Below, piece by piece: positions 10,671 to 20,744 of a stretch of 64,000 bases of DNA. The DNA comes from Zygnema cylindricum (taxonomy: Eukaryota; Streptophyta; Zygnematophyceae; Zygnematales; Zygnemataceae). Position 1 is the first letter of the stretch. Each line of letters begins with the position of its first letter. A program made the position numbers and the translations under genes. The notes beneath the pieces are model-generated. The model saw nothing but the letters and a program-made list of their open reading frames with translations. It was not told where the DNA came from and ran no database searches. The stretch lies in the NCBI GenBank assembly GCA_037447655.1, contig JBBHKE010001308.1, positions 81,792-145,791 on the forward strand, in the 5' to 3' direction.

Positions 10671-11555
10671 ATGGCGGCTGGACTCCTCTCTCTCCATTAT
10701 GCCCGTTTTTTCGGACGTCTCTCTCTTTCCCCCCTTTCTCGCACACGCCATTGCCACGTCTCCTTCCCATCGTCACATCCTCTCCCCTTAGGCCATGGAT
10801 TCCTCGACAAGAATTCGTACACCAGCCCTAGGTGGTGCCAATTGCCCCAGCCATGGCATTGCTTACGTCAGCGTGCGGAAACTGGAGGAGGAGACGAGCA
10901 GGAATCTGAAAAAATGGAGGAATTCAAGGAACCCAAAAGTAGCAGAGATTTGGAGAGGAGGTGTCCTAAAATTGTATCCTACATATATTACTTTTTCATT
11001 TTCACAGTAACATTTTCTCTAATAACACGTAGCATTTTACGCACAGTATTTCCGATGGAGATTTTCATTTATTCGCGTCAAATCGCCTTTTTTTATGTTA
11101 AATTTCAGATTGCAGTTGTCTTTTTTATCATGTCAGCAGCACCGATATTTGTCGTCCAAAGTCCCTTTCTTTTTTATCGTACAACAATAAAGAAAGCAGC
11201 CTCATCGATTGGAAACGAGGCCCAGGAAAGGAGAGATGGAGGAGAAAAGGAGGGTTTCATTCAGAAAATTTATGAAAAAGTATTTGGAAGAAAAGCTATG
11301 CTTGTTTGGTATAGGGTTATATTTTTCACTCATTCAGCAATCTTATATATTATTTTTGCCGGAAATTCATCCATTCTGTTGGCCAAAGCAGTAGAGTTTC
11401 GTGCTATGTGGGCTCATTTAAATACAATTTTTGTAGTTGGAGTAGCCTTTTCCAAGTATTATCTACGTATGATGCTTCCAGGGTTCCTTTTGGCCTTACC
11501 GATATTAGTGTGGCTGGATAAACAAATCCAAATCCTTAGAGATGAGAGAAATTAA
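10671..11555 (+). CDS. P1: unrecognised multi-pass membrane protein
   Basis: Uninterrupted frame of 294 codons. The start ATGGCGGC is at the same place in P2. Residues 1-90 are a Ser/Pro/His-rich leader ending in the family motif WCQ.PQPWHCLRQ.A..GGG and EEFKEP. Hydrophobic segments lie at about 101-120, 139-168, 212-238 and 253-282. Between the second and third is a charged loop (RTTIKKAASSIGNEAQERRD). The C-terminus LDKQIQILRDERN is basic and charged. I recognise no family. The conservation of the open frame against P2 and P3, with changes concentrated in the hydrophobic filling, supports a real protein. Likely an integral membrane protein; function unknown. A poly(A)-like AATAAA follows 45 bases after the stop. 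Confidence 0.65.
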   Translation: MAAGLLSLHYARFFGRLSLSPLSRTRHCHVSFPSSHPLPLGHGFLDKNSYTSPRWCQLPQPWHCLRQRAETGGGDEQESEKMEEFKEPKSSRDLERRCPKIVSYIYYFFIFTVTFSLITRSILRTVFPMEIFIYSRQIAFFYVKFQIAVVFFIMSAAPIFVVQSPFLFYRTTIKKAASSIGNEAQERRDGGEKEGFIQKIYEKVFGRKAMLVWYRVIFFTHSAILYIIFAGNSSILLAKAVEFRAMWAHLNTIFVVGVAFSKYYLRMMLPGFLLALPILVWLDKQIQILRDERN

Positions 11556-11599
11556 AAGAAGTAGCCTTTAGTCGAAGCTTATGCTTGGATAGAATTTGG

Positions 11600-11605
11600 A
11601 ATAAA
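11600..11605 (+). promoter_or_regulatory. poly(A) signal candidate for P1
   Basis: AATAAA lies 45 bases after the P1 stop codon. The equivalent place downstream of P2 reads AGAATTTCAACAC and lacks it. Confidence 0.4.
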
Positions 11606-12222
11606 TATTTTTAATGAATCTGAGGTGGCTTCACTTTGTGGTGAGAAAACGGAAGTATGATAAAATGAATACCCCATTGTTTAGCTTTCTACGAGTGATT
11701 TAAGTATTATAAACGTCGAACGCATTCAAAAAATTTACACCAGTTCTGTCTAATTTTATACGCGCAAATGTTGCAACTGGTTGTTATCTAGATGTTTTAA
11801 ATCTAAATAGAGTAATCACATTTGTAACGACTTTGCAAATGACAGGTTACTTTTTTGTTTTTTCTTCTTACTCGTTAGTTAAAACAGAGGAAATGATTCC
11901 ATTTAGATATCTTAGTATGCTCGCAAAGACCTAAATACAATGGCCAACATTCAAGTGTTAGGACTTTGTCCTAGAAAATCCAAAAAAACCCTTACGTATC
12001 CTAAAACCAACATATAGCTTGAAAGCGTGTTGTTTAAGAAATTTCTGGAAAAATATCTACCATATCATTACGCAATTGGTACCATTTACTTGTCTTATTG
12101 TATACTTTCGAAGTTTATTGTTTGTTTTTTTCCAATAACTTAATCTTGTTTTGATTTCACACATATATGGAGTAAAATGCAATTTCTATGGATAACGCAT
12201 TGATCATGTGGTCTATGTTGAT
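11606..12222. other. 3' flank of P1, non-coding
   Basis: No gene seen. The stretch aligns with 16880-17330 downstream of P2 (TTGGTTGTTAT, GCAAAGACCTAAATACAATG, AAAATGCAATTTCTATGG), so it belongs to the tandem unit. Confidence 0.6.
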
Positions 12223-12928
12223 TGTAGACGATCTCGGTCGATATTATGTACAGAAATCAGATCGCCTATATTGTACGGACAGCAAGATCGAATCGTACGG
12301 AATCGAGGGACGATTCCACGACACACATTTTTGGCGGAAATATTGACGCAAATTTCGGCGCGGCCACCGACGGCTGACACTGTGCATTTTGGCGTCTAAC
12401 AATTGGACCACATCGTGCACACATTTCACATTCAGATTGGAGTGCACGTTTACAAATAGAGATCATTGCATAGGTAGAGATCTATCTCTCTCACACATCA
12501 CATCACAGGATAGCAAATTGTTTAGACAATGATGTTTAGTATTATTCTCAAAGAAACACATTGTACAGAGAGATCACAGAAATCATAGAGATCAGACAAT
12601 GCAGATTATACGAGGAGAATCCAACTTTTATTTATATAGGGAAATGTCTAAGAGACAATTGTAATTTCTACCTTTTTATAATTCTATTTAAAGCTGCCTA
12701 AACCTGCCTCATCTATTGTCTACATCTATTACTTCTCCCATCTCTAAACTCTTGTGAGGCACATAACGTCATCCCTTCTAGTGTATGTTTTAGGTTTATC
12801 TACCCTAACCCTCGGCCAAGGACTAGGGTGAGCGCCTAAAACTAATAGTCTAATGACTTTGTCAACTTTGAAATGACCCATATAAATATTAAAATCGTGT
12901 ATTTGTGTCTGAGAATATGCAGCTCTCG
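12223..12928 (-). mobile_element. solo copia LTR with 5-bp target duplication
   Basis: The LTR starts TGTAGACG in plus orientation and is flanked by TTGAT at 12218-12222 and 12929-12933. The other end reads CTCTCG where CA would be expected, one change. On the minus strand it has a good TATA box (CCCTATATAAATAAAAG, near 12633-12649) followed by a T-rich R/U5 region, as in copia LTRs. The sequence is absent from the paralogous place near 17330 in unit 2. No internal region, so it is a recombination remnant. Confidence 0.7.
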
Positions 12929-13033
12929 TTGATTTGTCTGATTTTTGGTCAACTAGCCAGTTCAAATTCTCTTTCTCTTGAAATTTTGCAAACTTCAGTC
13001 AACGCTTCATTTTTATACCATATTCATGAAAAG

Positions 13034-13238
13034 GGGATAAGAGGGAAGGAGGGAGAGAGAGAGTGAAAATGTGTGAGAGAGAGAGAAATGGGAGAGAGAA
13101 CGAGTGAGGAGTTGGCGAGAGGGAGAGGGAGAGAGGGTGTGAGAGAGACGGCGAGGGACGGGGAGAGGGAGGGGGGTAGGGAGAGGGGAGGAAGGGGAGA
13201 GAGGAGGAAAAGGAAGGGGAGGAGGTGGGGGGAGGGAC
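13034..13238 (+). repeat. GA-rich polypurine tract in unit 1
   Basis: About 200 bases of almost pure purine on the plus strand (GAGGGAGAGAGAGAGAG, GGGGAGAGGAGGAAAAGG). It matches a longer tract in unit 2 at 17479-17890. The long open frames it creates on both strands are compositional. Confidence 0.85.
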
Positions 13239-13930
13239 AACATATTCATGGAATTCCTCCCTTTGAACCCTCCACCAAATGTAGCCCACAACCCAGCCAC
13301 CACCAGGCCACGGGAGGGAGACATGCCCTGAGAGTGGTGAGGCGAGGGATTGCAGTTGGCAAGCTGAGAGCTAGTTCATTGGGGGGAATTGCAGGACACC
13401 AAAAAAGACTTCTTCTGTCCGAAAATTTGGCGCATGCCAAAGAGGGATGTGTGACATGGAGTGCGATTGCAAGGCATGAAAATAGACAGATAAATTCCTG
13501 CGAACACTAGAATATTTCTAGTTTTCTGATAATATACTCAAAAATAGGGAGAACGGAGGAAACTTGAGAAAAAATCAGCAAAGAAGAGTGAGGTAGACAT
13601 TGGCATATAGAGATGCTTAACGGAAACCATTCAAGGGTGCCAATTTCCACAACATAAAGCATTTTTGTAACTTGTTTTTGCGTATTTTGATGATACACCA
13701 TGGAACGTAAATATGACGGGAGGAAGCTTTTAGTTTTGGAAGGTGCAGATGACTCGAAAAACTATTGTATTTCTTATGCATGCAATCACCCATACGACAA
13801 GATGGGCAACGGAATTTCCCACACTGATAAACTAAAATCAGACCTGTTTATATTCAATTTAACATTTCAGACATTCAACAAAAGCTATGATGAAACCATT
13901 GTTGTCAGTAAGTCAGTTCCTGTAATTTAG

Positions 13931-14538
13931 ACTCACAACGGTTTCTTATTTTCTAGTACGGCCCTCAATCCTAACTTGGAGCTCTGTCATGATTCAATTG
14001 TATATTATAAACTCAATAAAAACATCAATGACGTGGATCTGTCTGAGCCTACACATGTGTTTGCCAATTTCTTTACCCACTCTAAATCTTTAATTTGCCT
14101 CTGTGACTATCTACGGTTGCTCATATGTGTTATCTAGTATGATCGGACGTGCATGGTTTACGAAACTTTCCAAGGGCTGATCCTGGATCTCAGGAAAAAC
14201 TCACAACAGGAGAGATTAACAAAAAGAAAAAAGCTCACAGAAAAATTAAGGCATAACTCATATCCGATACAGAAGGGCAGCAGAAGGAGGGGTGAAAAAC
14301 TCCACAGGAGAAAGTAAATAACAGTCTTAAAAGGAGAGGTAAAAACAACCTCACAGGAGAGATAAAAGCATAACTCATAAGAAGACAGAAATCCCTTCAC
14401 AGGAGAGGCAATCAAAGCCACACAGAAGATTTATAAAAAACTCATAGATGTGAGTATGTTTCTAACAAAACCATAATTGCGAAACAACATTATTTTTTGT
14501 GGAAAAAATTGATCATTACATCCATTTTTTAATATCTT
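13931..14538. other. non-coding, with degenerate CACAGGAGAG repeats
   Basis: No gene recognised. At 14195-14420 the words CACAGGAGAG, AAAGCATAACTCAT and AGAAG recur every 30-50 bases in a loose tandem pattern. Otherwise nothing seen. Confidence 0.4.
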
Positions 14539-15543
14539 TCAGCTGACACTCATACATAAAATAGTAATGAAATTATGAAAAGTAAAGCACGCAGAGCAAA
14601 AAAGATACTCTGACAAATTTTTAAAGTGTGAATAGAAGTGAGAAATCGAATGAAAATTTCTGGTTTTAAAGCCATTGCATCCCAACTGAAAGAGTTCTGG
14701 AAATAGAAAAGGTGTCAAATACACTAAAATAACCAAAGCTACAAATAGGAACTCATAGAGAAGTAAGAGATTTTGATGCCCTATATTTAGTATCATATTT
14801 CTCTTCGACTTCAAAGTCAAGGAATTATTTGCCTTCATGTCTTCTCGTTCTCGGACAATTTTGTTTCTGCTCTTCCTTTCCATAGCCAATATTGATCGAA
14901 TGAGGAAGAGAGGAGTTGATAGAGTAAATAGAATAGGGGAAATTATGACAACAGATGCAATTGCCATTTGGACGTTGACAAATAGACTGACAAGTAATCT
15001 TATGATATTCGAAATCAACAATTGTAAAACTCGCAACTTAGTGAACCTTTCGAAGTAAAAAATAAATGCAATACTGATTATCAAGGCCAAGGAATAAATT
15101 GGGACATTGGCAATAATCTTGAAAAAATTGTTTTTCCATTTCTCCGTTTCGCCAAAGGCGCCGTTTTCCTTGAATTCCTCATTTTTGTCAGTTTCCTGCC
15201 CTTCTCCTCCTCCTAATCCTGCCTGTTGACGTAAGTGATGACCCGGATGTGCCATCTGGCACCAACTTAAGCTGATATCCGGAATCCCTCTAAACGTGCG
15301 GTGGCCAGAGGGCAGGTGACGTGACGAAAGGAAGGAGAGGCGGTCATGACGTGTGAGCGAAGGGGAAGAAGGGGAGAGGAGAGTGAGAGAAGTGGCATGA
15401 TGGTGGGAGAGGAGCATGTATGCCATGGGAAGTAGGAACTTAGAACGAAAGGGAGAGGAAGAGAGAGAGGGAGAGGGAGAGTGAGAAAGAGAGGGAGGAG
15501 GAGGGTTAAGATTGTAGGTTAAAGGATGGACAGGACCCATCAA
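14539..15543 (-). CDS. P3: diverged membrane-protein paralogue of P1/P2
   Basis: Uninterrupted frame of 334 codons from 15543; the Met at 15426 (MAYMLLSHHHATS) aligns with the P1 and P2 starts and is the better start. The leader keeps the family motif SWCQMAHPGHHLRQQAGLGGG apart from spacing, then QETDKNEEFKE. Hydrophobic segments lie at about residues 142-164, 185-215 and 259-284 of the long form. VNVQMAIASVVIISP aligns with VKFQIAVVFFIMSA of P1, and the charged loop REREDMK with QERRDGG. The last 50 residues are not shared. Divergently arranged with P2. Function unknown. Confidence 0.6.
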   Translation of the reverse strand: MMGPVHPLTYNLNPPPPSLSHSPSPSLSSSPFRSKFLLPMAYMLLSHHHATSLTLLSPSSPSLTRHDRLSFLSSRHLPSGHRTFRGIPDISLSWCQMAHPGHHLRQQAGLGGGEGQETDKNEEFKENGAFGETEKWKNNFFKIIANVPIYSLALIISIAFIFYFERFTKLRVLQLLISNIIRLLVSLFVNVQMAIASVVIISPILFTLSTPLFLIRSILAMERKSRNKIVREREDMKANNSLTLKSKRNMILNIGHQNLLLLYEFLFVALVILVYLTPFLFPELFQLGCNGFKTRNFHSISHFYSHFKNLSEYLFCSACFTFHNFITILCMSVS

Positions 15544-15810
15544 TTGGTCAGTCGTGGCCTATCATATTCCATAATTCGTCTATTCTATTTTGACTTTTTT
15601 TTGTGTTTGTTGTACTTATGTACTTAGACTGTATCATCCGTACTTTTTGGAGAGCTATGCGAGCGATGCGACAAGGAGTACCGTTACCTTCAAATAACCC
15701 AGACTCCCCGGCCGACATTAGGAGACCTAAAAACCCTCGTTCGGATATTTTGTTGGCGGAAATAAATTGACCTGCGGCGTCCTCGAATGTAACGACCCTG
15801 TCCAGCCTGT
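15544..15810. promoter_or_regulatory. intergenic region between divergent P3 and P2
   Basis: About 410 bases separate the long P3 start from the P2 start (about 526 from the preferred P3 start). No shared block with the P1 upstream region was seen in this part; the conserved block begins at 15811. It presumably contains the P3 promoter and part of the P2 promoter. Confidence 0.35.
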
Positions 15811-15897
15811 CACGTCACGTCCGGAACTCCGGATCGACCCTGTACAATGGAAGCACTCCAATCTTAAGTCCAAATGTCCAATCAATATTTACGAAGA
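15811..15897 (+). promoter_or_regulatory. conserved upstream block of P2
   Basis: TGTCACGTCACGTCC and AAGTCCAAATGTCCAATCAA match the P1 block at 10504-10625, with the central segment shortened. It lies 56-142 bases before the P2 ATG. The doubled CACGT core is kept exactly. Confidence 0.45.
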
Positions 15898-15952
15898 ATG
15901 TATGGGCTAAATCTTTCCCTCTTTCATTCTCCTCTCCCTCTTTCTCACACAT

Positions 15953-16836
15953 ATGGCGGCCGGGCTCCTCTCCCACCATTATGCCCCTTTCCTCGGTGTT
16001 CACTCTCCTTGCCCTCCTTTCACACGTCGTGGCGTCCTCTCCTTTCTCTCTTCACAATCCCTCTTCCCAGGCCAAGGCATCCTCAAAAAGAATCCATACA
16101 CCAGCCCCACATGGTGCCAGCCAGCACGGCCACGTCATTGCTTACGTCAGCAGGCAGAAATGGGAGGAGGCGGGCAGGAAACTGACAAAAAAGGGGAATT
16201 CAAGGAACCTGAATTTAGCAGAGTTTTGGAGAGAAGATGTCTCAAAATTATCTCCTTCATATATTTCTTTTACATTTACATAATAACCCTTCATGTAATA
16301 ATTCATAGCAATTTTGGCCCATTATTTTCGATGGAGAATTTTAATTATTCAACTCAAATATCTCATGTTTATGTAAAATTTCAAATTGCAATTGTCTATA
16401 TAATCATGTCAGCAGCACCGATATTTGTCGTCCAAAGCCCCTTTCTTCTTTATCGTACAACAATAAAGAAATCAGCCTCATCGATTGAAAACGAGGCCCA
16501 GGAAAGGAGAGATGGAGGAGAAAAAGAGAGTTTCATTCAGATAATTTATGAAAAAGTATTTGGAAGAAAAGCTGCTCTTGTATGGTATAGGGTTATATTT
16601 TTCAACTATTCAGCAATGTTATATTTGGCCGTCGTTTTGACTGCCACTTCTCCCAATGCGGTGAGCAAAGGAGAACAGTTTCTTGCTCTAATGAATTTAC
16701 TGGATGAACTTTGGATAGCTGGAGTAGCCTTTTCCAGGTATTATTTAAGCATGGTTCTTCCAGTGTTGATTTAGCCTTACCGATGTTAGTGTGGTTGGAT
16801 AAACAGATCCAAATGCTTCGAGTTGAGAGAAATTAA
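15953..16836 (+). pseudogene. P2: membrane-protein paralogue of P1 with C-terminal frameshift
   Basis: The frame starting ATGGCGGC is open for 273 codons and matches P1 through the whole leader (TWCQPARPRHCLRQQAEMGGG apart from length), the membrane segments and the loop RTTIKKSASSIENEAQERRD. A one-base deletion near 16771 (P1 has TTCCTTTTGG, P2 TTGATTTAG) ends the frame at MVLPVLI. The lost tail LDKQIQMLRVERN is still readable in the next frame to 16836. Region 228-252 is reworked relative to P1. It may be a recent pseudogene or encode a protein about 20 residues shorter that lacks the charged tail. Confidence 0.6.
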
Positions 16837-17478
16837 AAGAAGTATTATTTAGTCGAAACTTATGCTTGGATAGAATTTCAACACTATTTCCTGATTAAGT
16901 TTGTAATACGAACATGTTGTAATTGGTTGTTATCGAGATATTTTGACTTAAATGTAAATAGAGTTATTACAATTGTAAGAATTTTGGCAATGTCATGTTA
17001 CTGTTTTGTGTTTTTACTTACTCTTTAGTTAGAGCGCAGGAACCGACCCCAACTAGATATTCTAGTAGGCTTGCAAAGACCTAAATACAATGCCCATTAT
17101 TCAAGAAGAGCTATGTGCTAGAAAACCCTACAAAACTCTAAAACGTTCTAGAACCGAAATACAGTTCGAAAGCGTGTATTTTGAGAAACTTGTGAAAAAT
17201 ATCTGTCACATCATTCTCCGATTGGTGTAATTTGCATGTCATGTTGTGTACTTTAAAGGTTATTGTTTGCGTTTTCTCAACCATCTGATATAAAATGCAA
17301 TTTCTATGGGTAATGCGTTTGCTCATGTGTTCTAATGTCTTTTTCAAGTTTGAATGACACACGCAAAGACCAAAATTGAGTGATTGTACGTGAGAACATC
17401 CAATTATTGTTCATTTGCTCATCTAAAGAGTTCAGATTCTCATTCAACGCATCTCTTTTAAACCTTATTCATAAAGAA

Positions 17479-17890
17479 ATAAGGGGGAGAGCGAGGAGAG
17501 AGGAAAGGGGAGAGGGGGAGGGAGGGAGGTAGGGAGGGAGAGAGAGAGAGAGAGGGAGGGGAGAGTGGGACGGGGAGGGGGGGCAATGGGGGGAGGGGAG
17601 AGGGAGGGAGAGGGAAAACATGGGAGTGTGAAAGATGGGTGAGATGGGGGAACGGAAAATGGGAGAGAGGGAGAGCAAAAGACAGGAAAGGGAGGAAAGA
17701 CGAGAGAGGGGAGGAGAGAGAGGAGGAAGAGGGAGAGCAGGAGAGGGTGAGCGGAAGAGTAGGAGGGGGGGAGGGGAGGATGGAAAGGGAGAAGGGAAGA
17801 GGGGGAGGGGGGGGAGAGTGGGAGCGTTTATGGTTTTTAATGTGGGGAGGAGAGGAGGAGAGGAGGGGAGGGAGAGGGAGGGGGAAGGGA
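17479..17890 (+). repeat. GA-rich polypurine tract in unit 2
   Basis: About 400 bases of G/A-only sequence on the plus strand with few interruptions. It corresponds to the tract at 13034-13238 but is twice as long. The apparent open frames on both strands are low-complexity and are not called. Confidence 0.88.
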
Positions 17891-18340
17891 AGAGAATTGC
17901 ACTGGGGGCAAGCTAGAGAAGCTAGGTCAATGTGGGAGGAGGACGCAAGGAGAACCAAAAGAGAGTTAATACAGATTGAGTTAGTATTTAAAGAGGGATA
18001 AAAAAGTGATATGAAGTGCAATAAGTCAAGCACATGAAAGGCATGTTATATATCTGCAGACACGTAGATCAGTTTTAATTATTCGATAATATACGCAACA
18101 ATCGGGAGAAAGAAAGAGGTAACTTGAGAAATAATCACTACAAAGGAGACGAGTGAGTTAGTCACTGGAATGTGGCTATGCTTTACGGTAATCATTCAAG
18201 GTTGCAACTTTCCAAAACTTATAAGGATGTTTGTTCTAGTGTATTTCTATGACATCATGGAAATTTTATGTGATGAAAGGAAGCTTGTTCCTTTGGAATG
18301 TGCTGGTTACTAAAAAAAACTATTATATTTGTTGTCCTTT

Positions 18341-19327
18341 GGTCTTAAATAGACCGCGGAAAACACCCAAACTATTGCGTCCCCAGCGATGAGTAATATA
18401 GTCCACCATAAATAATGATATTCTCTCCTTAAATGTACTTATTAATCTTGTGACACATCAAGAACTACACCTTACGACTTATGTAAGAATGATCTCAACA
18501 CACATAAAAGAATAAATAACACGAACCAAATACACAAAGCACTTAACAACTTCAATACACATGATATCTCCAAAAACTCTTATGTTATCTCAACGCAACA
18601 AAGCTACGCTATCAACCATGTTTCTTATCTACGTTTCCTATACTCGACAACTCTAAAGAACTACATCTTAGGTCCCTACTTTCCTTAACACTTTGATATA
18701 TTGTTCACAAGGCTATTGTTCACAAGGCTCTCATAAGTATATACAATTGTGAGCCACTTAATTCTGACAAAACAACAAAAAAAACAAATGCGCATGTCTA
18801 CTAATAAGCTAATTGGCACCCTCACGGTGATTGTCCATAAAGTAAGAGTTAGCCAGGTTGATTCCTCACACTACTCGAAGTTAACACTAAAATTAATCGA
18901 AGTCAACACTAATTTTTTTGTATGTACAAAAACGTCCGTTGTATTAATTAGCATCAGACGACCTGCTTATGTTGTACAATAACTCATTGTCGCGAATAGT
19001 CTGTTGTCATACTTGTCGATTGTCCTCACGCCACATAATTAAAGTTGGTACCGCCATCGGCCGTAAAGAATCTTTTATATCGGATTGCTTCGACAAATCA
19101 ACCCGTTGCGTACTTCTCAAAGTTTCGTACCGTCGCATTAAATGTCGCGACACTCTTTGTATAAGATTGCGTCGTATGTCCACATCCGGATAGCTTCGCG
19201 ATCCTCCAAGTAAGTCCGTACCAAATCACATGAACTATCGTCGACCGAATACTCCCCTAATTTGCATACATCCTATAGCGTATTTATGGCTACTCTAAAA
19301 TCAGTGTGTACAAAACTAAGTCTTAAA
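18341..19327. other. insert in unit 2, unidentified
   Basis: In unit 1, AAAACTATTGTATTTCTTATGCATGC runs without a break. In unit 2 the matching words are separated: AAACTATTATATTTG at 18320 and AATACATGCCAACATCC at 19345. The 1 kb between them has no recognised domain or convincing terminal repeats. It is likely an old insertion. Confidence 0.45.
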
Positions 19328-19421
19328 AAACAATAATATTTTGAATACATGCCAACATCCATGCGACAAGATGGGCAACTCAGTGTCCTAAACTAAGATA
19401 ACAAACATAGATACATTTTTA

Positions 19422-20499
19422 GGGAATTGATCATGATAGTGACTGTTTTGGTTGCACGCAGTCACTTACGTCATTTTGTCAAAAACTGTACGTTTGACGT
19501 ACACATTGGTGCAAGTAAAGTACCGTTGACTCTAAATTTGACGGTCAATCGGTTGGACAACTTTGAATTTCAAAATATTGTTTCAACCGCTTAAACTTTT
19601 GCCGCGCTTGCGAACGTCGACCGTCATAGTAAAATTAGCAATTCACACGGCCACCGAACGTTTACGGTAACAAAACTGCGACAACCACATGCAAATAAAA
19701 GTGTTGCAGACAGTCACTTTTTGTTGTTACGTGAGCTCCACGGTGAGAGCACGTTAGATGTTAACTAAGCCGCAAAATTGAAATTTGATCGCGAATCGTT
19801 ACATTGAATTTAGACGCAAATTGAAACGAAACCTCTATAAACTGAAGTAATGTAAGACTTGTACGGAAATATTAAAACGCACAAAACGAAATGTAGCTGA
19901 AAATGTAAGAATGTTGATTCGTAGATAGTGTGGCTTGATTTCGTCGCGCGTGACGACGGGCATTTTTTTCATTTAATTTCAATTGATATTTTTTCGCCTA
20001 TTCGTTTTATTATAGTGTACAAAGTTTATTTCGTTTCGTGCATTTTAATATTTCCGTACAAGACTTACAGTACTTCAGTTTAAAGAGGTTTCATTTCAAT
20101 TTGCGTCTAAGTTCAATGTATCGCTTAGACGATTAAATTTCAATTTTGCGGCTAAGTTAACATCCAACGTGCTTTCACCGTGGAGCTCACGTAACAACAA
20201 AAAGTGACTGTCTGCAACACTTTTATTTGCATGTGGTTGCCGCAGTTATGTTACTGTAAACGTTCGCTGGCCGTGTGAATTGCTAATTTTATTATGACAG
20301 TCGAAGTTCGCAAGAGTGGCAAAAGTTTAAGCCGTTGAAACAATATTTTGAAATCCAAAGCTGACCAATCGATTGACCGTCAAATTTAGACTCAACGGTA
20401 CTTTACATGTACCAATGTGTACTTCAAACGTACAGTTTTTGACAAAATGACGTAAGTGACTGTGCGCAACCAAAACAGTCATTGCCATGATCAATTCCC
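19422..20499. mobile_element. foldback DNA transposon with 470-bp terminal inverted repeats
   Basis: The left end GGGAATTGATCATG mirrors the right end CATGATCAATTCCC. The arms 19422-19892 and about 20028-20499 are inverted copies along their length (e.g. ACGTGAGCTCCACGGTGA in the left arm and TCACCGTGGAGCTCACGT in the right). The loop is about 135 bases. CATTTTTA is present at both borders (19414-19421 and 20500-20507), an 8-bp target duplication as in hAT elements. No transposase is present. The paralogous site near 13853 lacks it. Confidence 0.88.
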
Positions 20500-20744
20500 C
20501 ATTTTTATTCAATTTAACATTCCACACATATAGACAATTTTTTTAATGAAAACGGCGTTGTCCGTACGTGAATTTCTATAGCTTCGGTTCACACTTTCGA
20601 CCGTGATTTTTTTTCCGTACGGTAAGTGAACGCATGTCATCGAAAAGTGATGCGTCGGTGCATACATGGAGATACGCCCACGTGTTAGTAATTCGTTTCT
20701 TTTTGTTTGTGTTATAGTGAATTATAGTGAGGTGTAAACAAATG

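Larger units (their letters stand above)
10491..13930 (+). repeat. tandem segmental duplication, unit 1
   Basis: This unit matches 15796-20530 in order: promoter block, membrane-protein gene, 700-bp 3' flank (GCAAAGACCTAAATACAATG), GA tract, then AACTTGAGAAA, ATTCAAGG and CGACAAGATGGGCAAC. Identity is roughly 75-85 %, so the duplication is old. The present copies differ by insertions: a solo LTR here, a foldback and a 1-kb insert in unit 2. Confidence 0.85.
15796..20530 (+). repeat. tandem segmental duplication, unit 2
   Basis: Partner of 10491-13930. The match is broken by a 1-kb insert (about 18341-19327) and by the foldback element at 19422-20499, and resumes with TTCAATTTAACATTCCACACAT at 20508. 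Confidence 0.82.

Noticed and set aside
13073-13510. Open frames of about 100-145 codons on both strands through the GA tract
   Set aside because: They follow from the G/A-only composition; the peptides are Arg/Glu/Gly or Ser/Pro/Leu runs and are not conserved with unit 2 apart from composition.
17458-18033. A 191-codon minus-strand and 120-codon plus-strand frame
   Set aside because: Same reason: low-complexity polypurine tract without stops.
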